Shown here in pieces: positions 1 to 8,364 of a DNA stretch of 64,000 nt. A program made the position numbers and the translations under genes. Under the pieces are notes generated by a model. It did no database searches. It was not told the DNA's origin and was given only the letters and a program-made list of their open reading frames with translations. The DNA is from Phenylobacterium sp. (GTDB taxonomy: Bacteria; Pseudomonadota; Alphaproteobacteria; Caulobacterales; Caulobacteraceae). The stretch is taken from assembly GCA_020402745.1 (NCBI GenBank), contig JADBYZ010000002.1, forward strand, positions 31,615 to 95,614, in the 5' to 3' direction. Each line of letters starts with the position of its first letter. The stretch's first letter is position 1.

Positions 1-715
1 GCGGGAGCCGGCCCTGGTGGCTGAGTGCATGGCCGCAATCCGGCAGGCTGTGCAGGTTCCGGCGACGGTGAAATGCCGGATCGGCGTGGATGACCAGGAC
101 CCGGAGGCCAGCCTCTTCACCCTGGTGGACGCTTGCGCGGCGGCGGGGGTCGACACCTTCATCGTCCATGCGCGCAAGGCGATCCTAAAGGGCCTGTCGC
201 CCAAGGAGAACCGCGACGTCCCGCCCCTGAACTATGATCTGGTCCGGCGCCTGAAACGCGAACGGCCCGGCCTGACGATTGCACTGAACGGCGGGATCGG
301 CGGGCTCGACGCGGCGGAGGCCCTGCTGGCCGACTTCGACGGGGTCATGCTGGGCCGGGCGGCCTATCACGATCCCGGCCTGCTGGGGGAGGTGGACGCC
401 CGGATCTTCGGCGAGGGCGAGATCGTGAGCCCGGAGGCGGCCGTGGAGGCCTATCTCCCCTATGTCGAGGCGCGCCTGGCGGAAGGCGTGCCGCTGGCGG
501 CCATGACCCGGCACATGCTGGGCCTGTTCCAGGGCCGGCGCGGGGCGCGGGCCTGGCGGCGGATCCTCACGGTGGAGTCGGTCAGGCCCGGGGCGGGGAC
601 AGAGGTCATCCTCCGCGCCCTGGCGGAGGTGTCCGGGTCAGGGGTGGAGGCGCAGGGCCTGGGGCGTGGCCTCGAAACCGGAGAGCCGGCGCAGATAGCT
701 CATGCCCAGCAGTGA
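1..715 (+). CDS. dusA: tRNA-dihydrouridine synthase A, C-terminal part (5' end outside window)
   Basis: Dus enzymes reduce uridine in the tRNA D-loop using FMN and NADPH. The open frame enters from the left edge, so the N-terminal flavin-binding half and catalytic Cys are outside the window. The visible part has the DusA signature VHARKAILKGLSPKEN followed by NRDVPPL, then the NGGI and MLGRAAYHDP phosphate-binding region of the TIM barrel. The usual end of DusA falls near RRILTVESVRPGAGTEVILRALAEV. Here about 27 more residues follow, and that tail is antisense to the end of the protease gene on the other strand, so it looks like a stop codon was lost and translation extended into the neighbour. 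Family identity is secure; whether the tail matters is unknown. Confidence 0.9.
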   Translation, partial: REPALVAECMAAIRQAVQVPATVKCRIGVDDQDPEASLFTLVDACAAAGVDTFIVHARKAILKGLSPKENRDVPPLNYDLVRRLKRERPGLTIALNGGIGGLDAAEALLADFDGVMLGRAAYHDPGLLGEVDARIFGEGEIVSPEAAVEAYLPYVEARLAEGVPLAAMTRHMLGLFQGRRGARAWRRILTVESVRPGAGTEVILRALAEVSGSGVEAQGLGRGLETGEPAQIAHAQQ

Positions 716-1135
716 GGCGTCGGTATCCCGGTCAAGCACCAGGGCGTCGACATTCTGCACCACCGCCCCATCCACCCCCACGGAGGCCAGGGTGATCCGG
801 GCGGCGCGGGCCTCACCGGCGGCGGTCGCCACCTTCAGGCCGTAGGTCAGGGCGTCGGGATCAAGGCCCACCCGGCGGGCGTCAGCCGCGGTCAAGGAGA
901 CAACGGTAGCCCCGGTGTCCACCAGCATGCGGACGGACTGACCATTGACCTCGGCCTGAGCCCAGTAATGCCCGTCCTTGCCCATCGCGACGGCGGCGGG
1001 GCTCGGGGAAGGGGCCCCGGTCGGCGGAAGGATAGCTGACGAGGCGCGCACCCCGGGCGCCAGGGTCAGGATGGCCTGGCCCGCGGCCACGGCCGCGATA
1101 GCGGAGGCCAGGGCGATCATCGCCTTCCTGTGCAT
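638..1135 (-). CDS. Retropepsin-like aspartyl protease (TIGR02281-type)
   Basis: Single-domain, pepsin-fold protease of the clan AA family found in Proteobacteria. An N-terminal hydrophobic segment (about residues 5-25 of the chosen start, AMIALASAIAAVAAGQAIL) should anchor it in the inner membrane. The catalytic motif VDTGATVVSL is present, and the second conserved element LLGMSYLRRL lies near the C-terminus. The start MHRKAM is chosen because it places the membrane segment directly at the N-terminus; an ATG 24 bases upstream is also possible. The last 78 bases overlap the 3' end of dusA tail to tail. Substrate unknown. About 165 aa, normal for the family. Confidence 0.8.
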   Translation of the reverse strand: MHRKAMIALASAIAAVAAGQAILTLAPGVRASSAILPPTGAPSPSPAAVAMGKDGHYWAQAEVNGQSVRMLVDTGATVVSLTAADARRVGLDPDALTYGLKVATAAGEARAARITLASVGVDGAVVQNVDALVLDRDTDASLLGMSYLRRLSGFEATPQALRLHP

Positions 1136-1347
1136 GGCCTCTGCGTCTCCGGAACCCATTCCAACGCGCCAAGGCTAGTCGAGGATGGTTAGCCGGTTAT
1201 GAACATCCCCGGGCGGTCGGTCCGCCTCAGAGTTGGTCAACGCGGATCTCGCCGCTTCCGGCCGTCTGGGCGGCCAGCGCCGAGATGAGATGGCGCCTGT
1301 TCATGCCTGTCAGGGTCCGGGTCTGTCAGGAGCGTGAGGCGATGTCC

Positions 1348-1536
1348 TCACGAGAACATGGCCCGCTTCTCCGGGCGGATCAGGTTCACCCGCGACGGCA
1401 GCTCCGCCATGATGGCGTCTCGCGCCTCAGGCGTCATCTTCGACCAGCCTGCGACCTCGTTCAGGCGTCGGTAGCAGCCCATGCAAAGGCCGCTCTCGCC
1501 ATCGACGACGCAGATCTTGATGCAGGGCGTGCGCAT
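1348..1536 (-). CDS. DUF1289 family small cysteine-rich protein
   Basis: 62-residue protein with the DUF1289 pattern: PCIKICVVDGESGLCMGCYRR (spaced cysteines that could bind a metal) followed by a conserved EVAGW and a helical tail. Function is not established for the family. It stands alone between two gaps (1160-1347 and 1537-1774) in which I see no further gene I can support. The starting ATG is the only one giving the full cysteine motif. Confidence 0.75.
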   Translation of the reverse strand: MRTPCIKICVVDGESGLCMGCYRRLNEVAGWSKMTPEARDAIMAELPSRVNLIRPEKRAMFS

Positions 1537-1774
1537 GGGCGAGGGCCTGTCCGGCGACGACGGGGCTTCCGTCGCGTGAAGAAAACGATGAACGCATACT
1601 GAGCCCGTCCGCCCGGCTGCGACAAGCCTCCGGCGCAGGGGCTGGTCCCGGAGCCGGTCCGCGCGGCGGCTTTCCCGACGTCATGGAGACGCGCCGCTTT
1701 TCAATCCGGGGTCCTTCACCTATGTGGAGCGGTGGAACGGCGCGTATGTCCGCGCCGGACGCCGGAGCTTTCTG

Positions 1775-2977
1775 ATGAACCTGGATTTCTCCCCCGAGGA
1801 CAACGCCTTCCGCCAGGAAGTCCGCACCTTCATCGCCGAGAACTACCCCCAGGCGCTGCGCGAGAAACAGGAACGCGGCGAGACCCTGGGCAAGGAAGAC
1901 CAGCTTTCCTGGCACCGGATCCTGGCCAAGAAGGGCTGGGCGGTTCCCTCCTGGCCGGTGGAGCTGGGCGGTACGGGCTGGACGCCCACCCAGAAGTACA
2001 TCTGGTCCGAGGAGCAGGCCCGGGCCGATACGATCGGCGTCCTGCCTTTTGGCGTCTCCATGCTGGCGCCGGTGCTCTACAACTTCGGCACCGAGGAGCA
2101 GAAGCAGCGCTTCCTCCCCGGCATTCGCGACGGCCTCGTCTGGTGGTGCCAGGGCTATTCCGAGCCGGGCTCGGGTTCTGACCTCGCCAGCCTCAAGACC
2201 CGCGCCGAGCGCGTCACCGGCGACGACGGCGAGGAGTACTACATCGTCAACGGCCAGAAGACCTGGACGACCCTGGGCCAGCACGCCGACTGGGGCTTCT
2301 TCCTCGTCCGGACCGACCCGGACGCCAAGCCGCAGTCGGGCATCTCCTTCCTGCTCATCGATATGAAAAGCCCGGGCATCTCGGTCCGCCGGATCACCAC
2401 CCTGGAGGGCGGCCACGAGGTCAACGACGTCTTCCTCGACAATGTGAAGGTGCCGGTCGAGAACCGCGTTTTTCACGAGAACCAGGGCTGGACCTGCGCC
2501 AAGGCCCTGCTGGCCCACGAGCGGTCCGGCATCGCCGGGGTGGCGCGCTCCAAGCGCGGCCTCGAGCGCCTGCGCCAGATGGCCTCCACCGAGCTGTCCG
2601 ACGCCGGCGGCGCCCTGATCCAGGACGCCTTCTTCCGCCGCAAGGTGGCCGAGCTGGAGATTGACCTGACGGCCCTGGAATTCACCGAACTGCGCACCCT
2701 GGCGGGCGAGTCCAGCGGCAAGGGCCCGGGCCCGGAAAGCTCGATCCTCAAGATCAAGGGCACCGAGATCCAGCAGCGCCTGCAGGAGTTGGCCCTGGAG
2801 GCCGCTGGTCATTACGGCGCACCCTTCCTCGGCGAGGCGGGCCACAATTCCGGCATCGGGCCCCAGCATTCGCTGGACCTGGCCGGCGACTACTTCAATG
2901 GTCGCAAGACCTCGATCTACGGCGGCTCCAACGAGATCCAGCGCAACATCATCTCCAAGATGGTGCTGGGCCTCTAA
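1775..2977 (+). CDS. Acyl-CoA dehydrogenase, large-subunit type (PimC-like)
   Basis: FAD-dependent acyl-CoA dehydrogenase of about 400 residues that would introduce an alpha-beta double bond into an acyl-CoA. The N-terminal helical domain starts at MNLDFSPEDNAF, the middle beta domain carries the FAD/substrate signature QGYSEPGSGSDLASLKT, and the C-terminal helical domain ends with SIYGGSNEIQRNIISKMVLGL. At the position of the MCAD catalytic Glu376 this protein has Gly (IYGGSNEIQ rather than YEG), so the base, if any, must come from elsewhere or from a partner. ATG at 1775 is preferred over an upstream in-frame start because it begins at the family N-terminus. The second dehydrogenase follows after 51 bases, an arrangement like pimeloyl-CoA dehydrogenase PimC/PimD; the substrate is inferred only loosely. 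Confidence 0.88.
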   Translation: MNLDFSPEDNAFRQEVRTFIAENYPQALREKQERGETLGKEDQLSWHRILAKKGWAVPSWPVELGGTGWTPTQKYIWSEEQARADTIGVLPFGVSMLAPVLYNFGTEEQKQRFLPGIRDGLVWWCQGYSEPGSGSDLASLKTRAERVTGDDGEEYYIVNGQKTWTTLGQHADWGFFLVRTDPDAKPQSGISFLLIDMKSPGISVRRITTLEGGHEVNDVFLDNVKVPVENRVFHENQGWTCAKALLAHERSGIAGVARSKRGLERLRQMASTELSDAGGALIQDAFFRRKVAELEIDLTALEFTELRTLAGESSGKGPGPESSILKIKGTEIQQRLQELALEAAGHYGAPFLGEAGHNSGIGPQHSLDLAGDYFNGRKTSIYGGSNEIQRNIISKMVLGL

Positions 2978-3028
2978 GGCCTCCCAGGGGACATTCAGGA
3001 GGGGCCAAAGGCCTCGGGCGGGACGAAC

Positions 3029-4174
3029 ATGGATTTCAGCTTCACCGAAGAACAGTCGATGCTCCGCGACACGGTCGCGAGCTACCTGGCGGACAACTAT
3101 GGTTTCGACCAGCGGCGGGCGGCCCTGGGGCGCGAGCCCTTCTGGCGGCCGGACGTCTGGAGCGCCTTCGCCGATGAGCTGGGCATCCTGGGGGCGGCCT
3201 TCCCGGAGGCCCTCGGCGGCCTGGGTGGCGGCTACACCGAGAACATGGTGGTCATGGAAGAGCTGGGTAAGGCCCTCGTGGTCGAGCCCTATCTCGGCAC
3301 GGTGGTCATCGGCGGCGGCTTCCTGAAGCACGGCGCCCCCGCCGGCGCCGAGGAGATGATCGGCCAGATCATCGCCGGCAAGGCCATCTTCGCCTTCGCC
3401 TACGCCGAGCCGCAGGGCCGCTACAACATCCGCGACCTGAAGACGACCGCCCGCAAGGACGGCGCGGGCTACGTCCTAAACGGCCATAAGGCCGTGGTGG
3501 TGGGCGCGCCCTACGCTACCCACCTGGTCGTCACCGCCCGCACCGGCGGCGGCCAGCGCGACGCCGGCGGGATCTCGGTCTTCATCGTGCCGAAGTCGGC
3601 CAAGGGCGTGTCCACCCGCGACTATCCGACGGTTGATGGCTTCCGCGCCTCGGAAGTCTATTTCGAGAACGTGGTCCTGGGCGCCGAGGCCCGGATCGGC
3701 GGCGAGGGCGAGGCCCTGCCCCTGGTCGAGAAGGTGATGGACGAAGCCATCGCCGCCACCTGCGCCGAGGCCTGTGGCGTCCTGCGTCGCCTGCAGGAAG
3801 GCACGGTCGAGTACACCAAGCAGCGCAAGCAGTTCGGCGTGCCGATCTCGTCCTTCCAGGTCCTGCAGCATCGCATGGTCGACATGTTCATCCAGCTCGA
3901 GCAGTCGATCTCGATGACCTACATGGCCACCATCCGCCTGTCCGACAGCGACGCCGAGCGGGCCAAGGCCGCCTCGGCCGCCAAGGTGCAGATCGGCAAG
4001 GCCTGCAAGTTCGTCGGGCAGAACGCCGTTCAGCTCCATGGCGGCATGGGCGTGACTGACGAGATGGCCATCGGCCACTACTTCAAGCGCGCGACCATGA
4101 TCGAGGGCCTGTTCGGCTCCACCGACCATCACCTGGCGCGTTACGAGACCCTGTCGCTCGGCGCGGCGGCCTGA
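3029..4174 (+). CDS. Acyl-CoA dehydrogenase, small-subunit type (PimD-like)
   Basis: Second acyl-CoA dehydrogenase fold, 381 residues, in the same transcription unit as the preceding gene. It starts MDFSFTEEQSMLRDTV. The middle domain is less canonical than in its partner (YAEPQGRYNIRDLKT in place of the usual E-GSGSD motif), and the C-terminal domain has QLHGGMGVTDEMAIGHYFKR, typical of the FAD-contacting helix. This degenerate-partner pattern is what is seen in alpha2beta2 dehydrogenases acting on bulky or dicarboxylic acyl-CoAs, so the two products probably form one complex. Its last 34 bases overlap the convergent gene at 4141. Confidence 0.85.
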   Translation: MDFSFTEEQSMLRDTVASYLADNYGFDQRRAALGREPFWRPDVWSAFADELGILGAAFPEALGGLGGGYTENMVVMEELGKALVVEPYLGTVVIGGGFLKHGAPAGAEEMIGQIIAGKAIFAFAYAEPQGRYNIRDLKTTARKDGAGYVLNGHKAVVVGAPYATHLVVTARTGGGQRDAGGISVFIVPKSAKGVSTRDYPTVDGFRASEVYFENVVLGAEARIGGEGEALPLVEKVMDEAIAATCAEACGVLRRLQEGTVEYTKQRKQFGVPISSFQVLQHRMVDMFIQLEQSISMTYMATIRLSDSDAERAKAASAAKVQIGKACKFVGQNAVQLHGGMGVTDEMAIGHYFKRATMIEGLFGSTDHHLARYETLSLGAAA

Positions 4175-4746
4175 AGCTCGGCCGCCAGGCGCGCGCGCTC
4201 GGCGGCCATTTCGGCGCGGAAGCCCTCGGTGGACCAGAGACGGTAATCCCCGGTCGCGTAGGCTTCCGCATTCCGCCGGTAGAGAAAGGCGTTCAGCCGG
4301 TTCGCCAGGGTGTTGTCCCGGGTGCGGGTCACTGCGCCTGGTGAGCCCATGACGATGGAGCCGGGGGGGATCACCGTCCCCTCCTTCAGGAAGGCGCCCC
4401 CGGCCACGATGGACCCGGCGCCGATCCGGCAGCCGTCCATGATGGTGGCGCCGATGCCGATCAGACAGGCCTCGCCGATCTCGCAGCCATGGAGGGTGAC
4501 ATGGTGGGTGATCGAGCAGTCGGCGCCGATAAGGGTCCCTGTGCCGGCGCCCACATGGATCATCACGAAGTCCTGGATGTTGGCGCGCGGGCCGATCACC
4601 ACCCGGTCGCTCTCGGCGCGCACCACCACATTGCACCAGACCGAGGCGCCGGGATGAATCTCCACCGCGCCGAACAGCCGGGCTGAGGGGTCGATCCAGG
4701 CCGCGCCGAAGTCCTTCACGTCGGGTCCGAGAAAGGGTCCGCTCAT
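4141..4746 (-). CDS. Gamma-carbonic anhydrase-like hexapeptide protein
   Basis: Left-handed beta-helix protein of 201 residues with repeated hexapeptides from about residue 15 to 150 (for example GAVEIHPGASVWCNVVVRAE and IGACLIGIGATIMDG-like turns). Three histidines expected to bind the metal are in place, in DFVMIHVGAG and SITHHVTLHGC. Relatives (YrdA/PaaY group) are gamma-class carbonic anhydrases or thioesterases associated with aromatic acid and acyl-CoA pathways, which fits its position beside the dehydrogenase pair, although it is on the opposite strand. Start chosen at MSGPFLGPDV; longer in-frame extensions upstream lack family similarity. Confidence 0.85.
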   Translation of the reverse strand: MSGPFLGPDVKDFGAAWIDPSARLFGAVEIHPGASVWCNVVVRAESDRVVIGPRANIQDFVMIHVGAGTGTLIGADCSITHHVTLHGCEIGEACLIGIGATIMDGCRIGAGSIVAGGAFLKEGTVIPPGSIVMGSPGAVTRTRDNTLANRLNAFLYRRNAEAYATGDYRLWSTEGFRAEMAAERARLAAELQAAAPSDRVS

Positions 4747-4852
4747 CTGCGCCTCCGTTTGCGCCAGCCTCGCCCGGCCAGCCGAGACTGACAAGGCCCC
4801 GGAGGGGCGGAAAGGCGTTGCCCTTGTGGCCAAAGCGGGCGAAAGCCCCGGC

Positions 4853-5749
4853 ATGAGCCCCCGCGATTTCAGCCTGATGACTCTGGTCTGCCTGATCTGG
4901 GCGGCGAATACGATTGTCTCCAAGCTCGTGATCGCCAACCTGGAGGCGCCGCCCATGTTCTATGCGGCTCTCCGCTTTGCGATCGTGCTGGCCGTGGTCT
5001 GGCCCTGGCTGCGAAACGCGCCCCGACCGCTCTGGCGGATGATTCTGGTGGGCCTGTGTATGGGTTGCGGGACCTTCGCGCTGACCTTCTTCGCCTTGAA
5101 GACCGCAAGCCCATCGGCGGTGGCCATCGTCAGCCAGCTGGGTGTGCCGGTCACGGCGGTCCTTTCCTGGTTCCTCCTGGGCGAGCGCCTGGACGCCCGC
5201 CGGATCGCCGGGACGGCCATGACCCTGGCCGGCGTCGTCCTGGTCATGTGGAACCCTGACGGACTGCATATGTCGGCGGGCTTGCTCTTCGTGGTCGCCT
5301 CGGCGGTGATCGGCTCCTTCGGGGCCGTGCTGATGAAGCAGATCGAGGGGGTGAAGCCCCTGCAGTTCCAGGCCTGGGTCGGCCTGACCTCGGTAATCCC
5401 GACCCTCGGCTACACTCTGGCCTTCGAGGGAGGGCAGGGCGCAGTGATCGCGGCTGACCCCTGGATCTTCGGCGCGGCGTTGCTGTTCTCGGGCCTCATC
5501 GCCTCAGTGCTGGCCCATACCCTCTATTACACCTTGATCCAACGCTATGAGGCGACGCTGGTCTCGCCGCTGACCCTGATGACGCCGATCTTCACCATCG
5601 CCCTGGGGGTGATCTTCACCGGCGACGTGGTCGACCTGCGGATGGCGTTGGGGGCGGCTCTCGCCATGGTCGGCGTCCTGGTCATCGCCTTCCGCTTCAA
5701 CCAGTTGGCCCGCCTGGTCCTCCTCTTCGGTCGCGGGCAGGGCGCCTGA
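4853..5749 (+). CDS. EamA-family (DMT) transporter
   Basis: Inner-membrane protein of about 298 residues with ten hydrophobic segments in two EamA repeats, the second beginning near GLLFVVASAVIGSFGAVLMKQIEG. Drug/metabolite transporters of this type usually export amino acids or other small metabolites; nothing here identifies the substrate. ATG at 4853 is used; a GTG at 4826 in the same frame would add nine residues. It is divergent from the gamma-carbonic-anhydrase-like gene, with about 106 bases between the two starts. Confidence 0.85.
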   Translation: MSPRDFSLMTLVCLIWAANTIVSKLVIANLEAPPMFYAALRFAIVLAVVWPWLRNAPRPLWRMILVGLCMGCGTFALTFFALKTASPSAVAIVSQLGVPVTAVLSWFLLGERLDARRIAGTAMTLAGVVLVMWNPDGLHMSAGLLFVVASAVIGSFGAVLMKQIEGVKPLQFQAWVGLTSVIPTLGYTLAFEGGQGAVIAADPWIFGAALLFSGLIASVLAHTLYYTLIQRYEATLVSPLTLMTPIFTIALGVIFTGDVVDLRMALGAALAMVGVLVIAFRFNQLARLVLLFGRGQGA

Positions 5750-5765
5750 CCCACCTCCGTTGACC

Positions 5766-5811
5766 CCCTCAGCCAGCTTCGCTGACAGCTCCCCCTTGGG
5801 GGAGCAATTGG
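5766..5811. repeat. Short palindromic intergenic repeat, Caulobacterales style
   Basis: Between the transporter and the amidase lies a stretch reading CCCCCTCAGCCAGCTTCGCTG followed by acagctccccc-ttgggggag, the second part being a hairpin. Short elements of this general make-up are scattered through many Caulobacterales and sphingomonad genomes. Only one copy is seen in this window, so its repeat status is inferred from its form. Confidence 0.4.
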
Positions 5812-5908
5812 CTTTCTCATTCCTCGCCGTCGGGCGAGCTTCGGCCTCTCTGAGGACGCCTCGACAATCCGGATGCGGAGCCTAGGAATTCATCCTAGCT
5901 TCCGGGCC

Positions 5909-6637
5909 ATGGACCTGATCGACGCCCCGTCGCCGAACTTCGACACTCGCACCGCCCCGCCGGACATGATCGTCCTGCACTATACCGGCATGCAGACCGG
6001 CGAGGCCGCCCTGGACAGGCTGCGCGACCCCACGCCCGGCGGCAGGGTCAGCGCGCACTACCTTGTCGAGGAGGATGGCCGGGTCTTCCGTCTGGTGGAT
6101 GAGGCTCGGCGCGCCTGGCACGCCGGCGTCGCCTCCTGGAAGGGCCAGACCGACATCAACAGCCGCTCCGTTGGGATCGAGATCGTCAATCCCGGTCACG
6201 AGTTCGGCTATCGCGACTTCCCCGAGCCCCAGGTCGCCGCCGTCATCGCCCTGGTGGGCGACATCCGCAGCCGCTGGACCATCGCCGACGGCGACATTGT
6301 CGGCCATTCCGACGTGGCCCCGGCCCGCAAGCCGGACCCGGGGGAGCGGTTCCCCTGGAAGCGGCTGGCGGCGGCGGGGCATGGCCTTTGGGTCGAGCCC
6401 CCGCCCGCGCCCGGCGCACCCCTGGCGGAGGGGGAGGAGGGGGCCGCCGTCTTCGCCTTCCAGGCCGGCCTGACCCGGCTCGGCTATGACTGCCCGCCCA
6501 CCGGTCGCTTCGACGCCGCCACCCGGGAGGTCGTCACGGCCTTCCAGCGGCACTGGGTGCAGAGCCGCATCGATGGAGTCGCCGACGGGCTCACCCGCGC
6601 CCGGCTGATCGCGCTCCTGAGACTCGGTGGCGGATGA
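5909..6637 (+). CDS. N-acetylmuramoyl-L-alanine amidase with peptidoglycan-binding domain (AmpD/AmiD-like)
   Basis: Zinc amidase that would cut the bond between MurNAc and the stem peptide. The Amidase_2 domain covers about residues 10-165: the first zinc ligand is in IVLHYTGM, and GHSDVAPARKPDPG carries the second histidine and the Asp/Lys of the active site. A PG_binding_1 domain follows at about residues 175-240 (AVFAFQAGLTRLGYDCPPTG...TAFQRHW). No convincing signal peptide is seen at this start, so it could be cytoplasmic and serve recycling. ATG at 5909 is used; an ATG at 5873 would add 12 unremarkable residues. The next gene overlaps the stop codon (ATGA). Confidence 0.88.
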   Translation: MDLIDAPSPNFDTRTAPPDMIVLHYTGMQTGEAALDRLRDPTPGGRVSAHYLVEEDGRVFRLVDEARRAWHAGVASWKGQTDINSRSVGIEIVNPGHEFGYRDFPEPQVAAVIALVGDIRSRWTIADGDIVGHSDVAPARKPDPGERFPWKRLAAAGHGLWVEPPPAPGAPLAEGEEGAAVFAFQAGLTRLGYDCPPTGRFDAATREVVTAFQRHWVQSRIDGVADGLTRARLIALLRLGGG

Positions 6638-7167
6638 TCACCGATCCGCCCCGGGTCGACGGCTTCGAGCTGCGCGCCTTGTCAGAGGCGGACGTAGATG
6701 GCCTGGTGAACCTCTTTTCTGACCCGGAGGTCTGCGCCTTCCTGGATATCGAGCCCCTCCAGACGGAGTTCGAGGCTCTGGACATCATCGACTGGGCGGA
6801 GGCCCAGGCGGCGCAGGGCCTGGGCGTGCGGTGGGGCGTCCGGAGGGCTGGCGACGGGCGGCTCATCGGGACGGTGGGTTTCAACCGGATCGAACTCGGC
6901 CGGGGGCGATGGGGTGAGATCGCCTATGATCTCGCCCGCGACCAGTGGGGCCGTGGAGTCATGTCGACGGTCCTGCCGGCGGTGATCGCGCGGGGCTTTA
7001 CGGACTTCGGTCTCTTGCGCCTCGAGGCCATGGTGACGGTCGGGAACGAAAGGTCCTGCGCCCTCCTTGGGCGGATGGGATTCCGGTTGGAAGGGATCCT
7101 GGCGCGCCGCGGGTGGTGGAAGGGCCAGGCTTGGGACCAGATGGTCTTCGCCCGCCTCGCCGATTGA
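6634..7167 (+). CDS. GNAT N-acetyltransferase, RimJ/RimL type
   Basis: 177-residue acetyltransferase with the acetyl-CoA site pattern of the RimJ/RimL group: GEIAYDLARDQWGRGVMSTVLPAVIARGF, then ARVTVGNERSCALLGRMGFRLEG-like elements (here LEAMVTVGNERSCALLGRMGF). Such enzymes modify protein N-termini or small molecules; the substrate cannot be told from sequence. The start codon overlaps the amidase stop by four bases, so the two are translationally coupled. Confidence 0.85.
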   Translation: MITDPPRVDGFELRALSEADVDGLVNLFSDPEVCAFLDIEPLQTEFEALDIIDWAEAQAAQGLGVRWGVRRAGDGRLIGTVGFNRIELGRGRWGEIAYDLARDQWGRGVMSTVLPAVIARGFTDFGLLRLEAMVTVGNERSCALLGRMGFRLEGILARRGWWKGQAWDQMVFARLAD

Positions 7168-7198
7168 CGGCTGGCTTCTCCGGGGCCACTTGTAGCAG

Positions 7199-7590
<392 letters not shown>

Positions 7591-7641
7591 ATCTCTTCCC
7601 CAGATCCACGGTTATCAACAGAAGGCCCGCGCACCGGGGCT

Positions 7642-7700
7642 GAACATCCTGATGTTCCCTGTATGACCTGTGGAGGGTGAGTGGAGATTAACCATATTTG
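7642..7700 (+). promoter_or_regulatory. Intergenic control region upstream of mraZ
   Basis: The 291-base gap between rnpB and mraZ holds no gene but does hold signals. A perfect inverted repeat GAACATC-CT-GATGTTC is at 7642-7657. Two GTGGAG units start at 7670 and 7681, resembling the repeated TGG-rich boxes that MraZ binds in front of its own operon, though the 11-base spacing is not the usual 10. TTAA-N7-TGAA at 7687-7701 is one base off a CtrA box. The patch is also clearly more AT-rich than its surroundings, as expected for a promoter. All assignments are by pattern only. Confidence 0.35.
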
Positions 7701-7881
7701 AATGAAAATCAGCTGGAATTACTGGATATTGCCATCCAGAGTCATTGTTTCCCATCCGATCCCATGTTAGCCCATTGGAACCCTGAACAGGCGTGCTGGC
7801 GCGCGGCTCACGCCGCCGCCCCCGCCGTTCGGGGATTGGCAGGGGCGCAGCCAGAGGGGCTGCAGGACGGGACGCTGCGGG

Positions 7882-8364
7882 ATGTTCATCTCGACGTTCG
7901 AGAAGCAGCTGGACGCCAAGCGTCGCATCGTCGTGCCGCAGGAGTTCCGCGCCGCCGTCGCCGGCCCCTTCGACGGGGTGGTCTGCTTTCCCTCCATCGA
8001 GGCCGACTGCATCGAAGGCGGCGGCCAGGCTCTGTTCGAGCGCTACGTTGGCGTGATCGAGGAGCTGGATTTCGGCGATCCCCTGCGATCGGCCCTGGAG
8101 ACCTCCGTGCTGGGCGGCATGGCGCGCCTGAGCTTCGACACCGCCGGCCGGATCACGCTTCCCGAGACCCTGTGCGACGCCTTCGACCTGACGGACTGGG
8201 TGGTGGTGGTCGGCCTGGGCGACCGTTTCCAGATCTGGGAGCGCGACGCCTTCCAGGCCCATCGCGCCGCCCAGAGGGAGCTGGCCCGGGATGGACTCGC
8301 CCAGCTCCGCGCCGCGCAAAGGGCCCAGAGGTCCGGACTTTCCGGCGCAGGATCTGCAGGATGA
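7882..8364 (+). CDS. mraZ: Transcriptional regulator MraZ
   Basis: First gene of the dcw cluster. MraZ is an AbrB/SpoVT-fold DNA-binding protein that forms rings and in E. coli represses its own operon; it can also restrain RsmH activity. The protein starts [23 protein letters not shown] (first MraZ repeat, DAKRRI motif). It has the second repeat at about residues 75-125, [18 protein letters not shown], and an extended Ala/Arg-rich tail. 160 residues. The stop overlaps the rsmH start (ATGA). Confidence 0.93.
   Translation: MFISTFEKQLDAKRRIVVPQEFRAAVAGPFDGVVCFPSIEADCIEGGGQALFERYVGVIEELDFGDPLRSALETSVLGGMARLSFDTAGRITLPETLCDAFDLTDWVVVVGLGDRFQIWERDAFQAHRAAQRELARDGLAQLRAAQRAQRSGLSGAGSAG

Noticed and set aside
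1228-1305. 25-codon minus-strand frame starting MNRRHLISALAAQ
   Set aside because: Resembles a truncated signal peptide, but has no coupling to neighbours and no ribosome site; too little support.
1427-3331. Very long minus-strand open frame (634 codons) opposite the acyl-CoA dehydrogenase
   Set aside because: Composition is the mirror of a high-GC gene (Ala/Gly/Arg/Asp/His-rich, no family motifs); typical antisense shadow. The same applies to the other long opposite-strand frames over ftsI, recN, ligA, metH and the beta-CASP gene.
7612-7620. TTATCAACA, one base off a DnaA box, between rnpB and mraZ
   Set aside because: A single 8/9 match with no cluster of further boxes; no origin features nearby.
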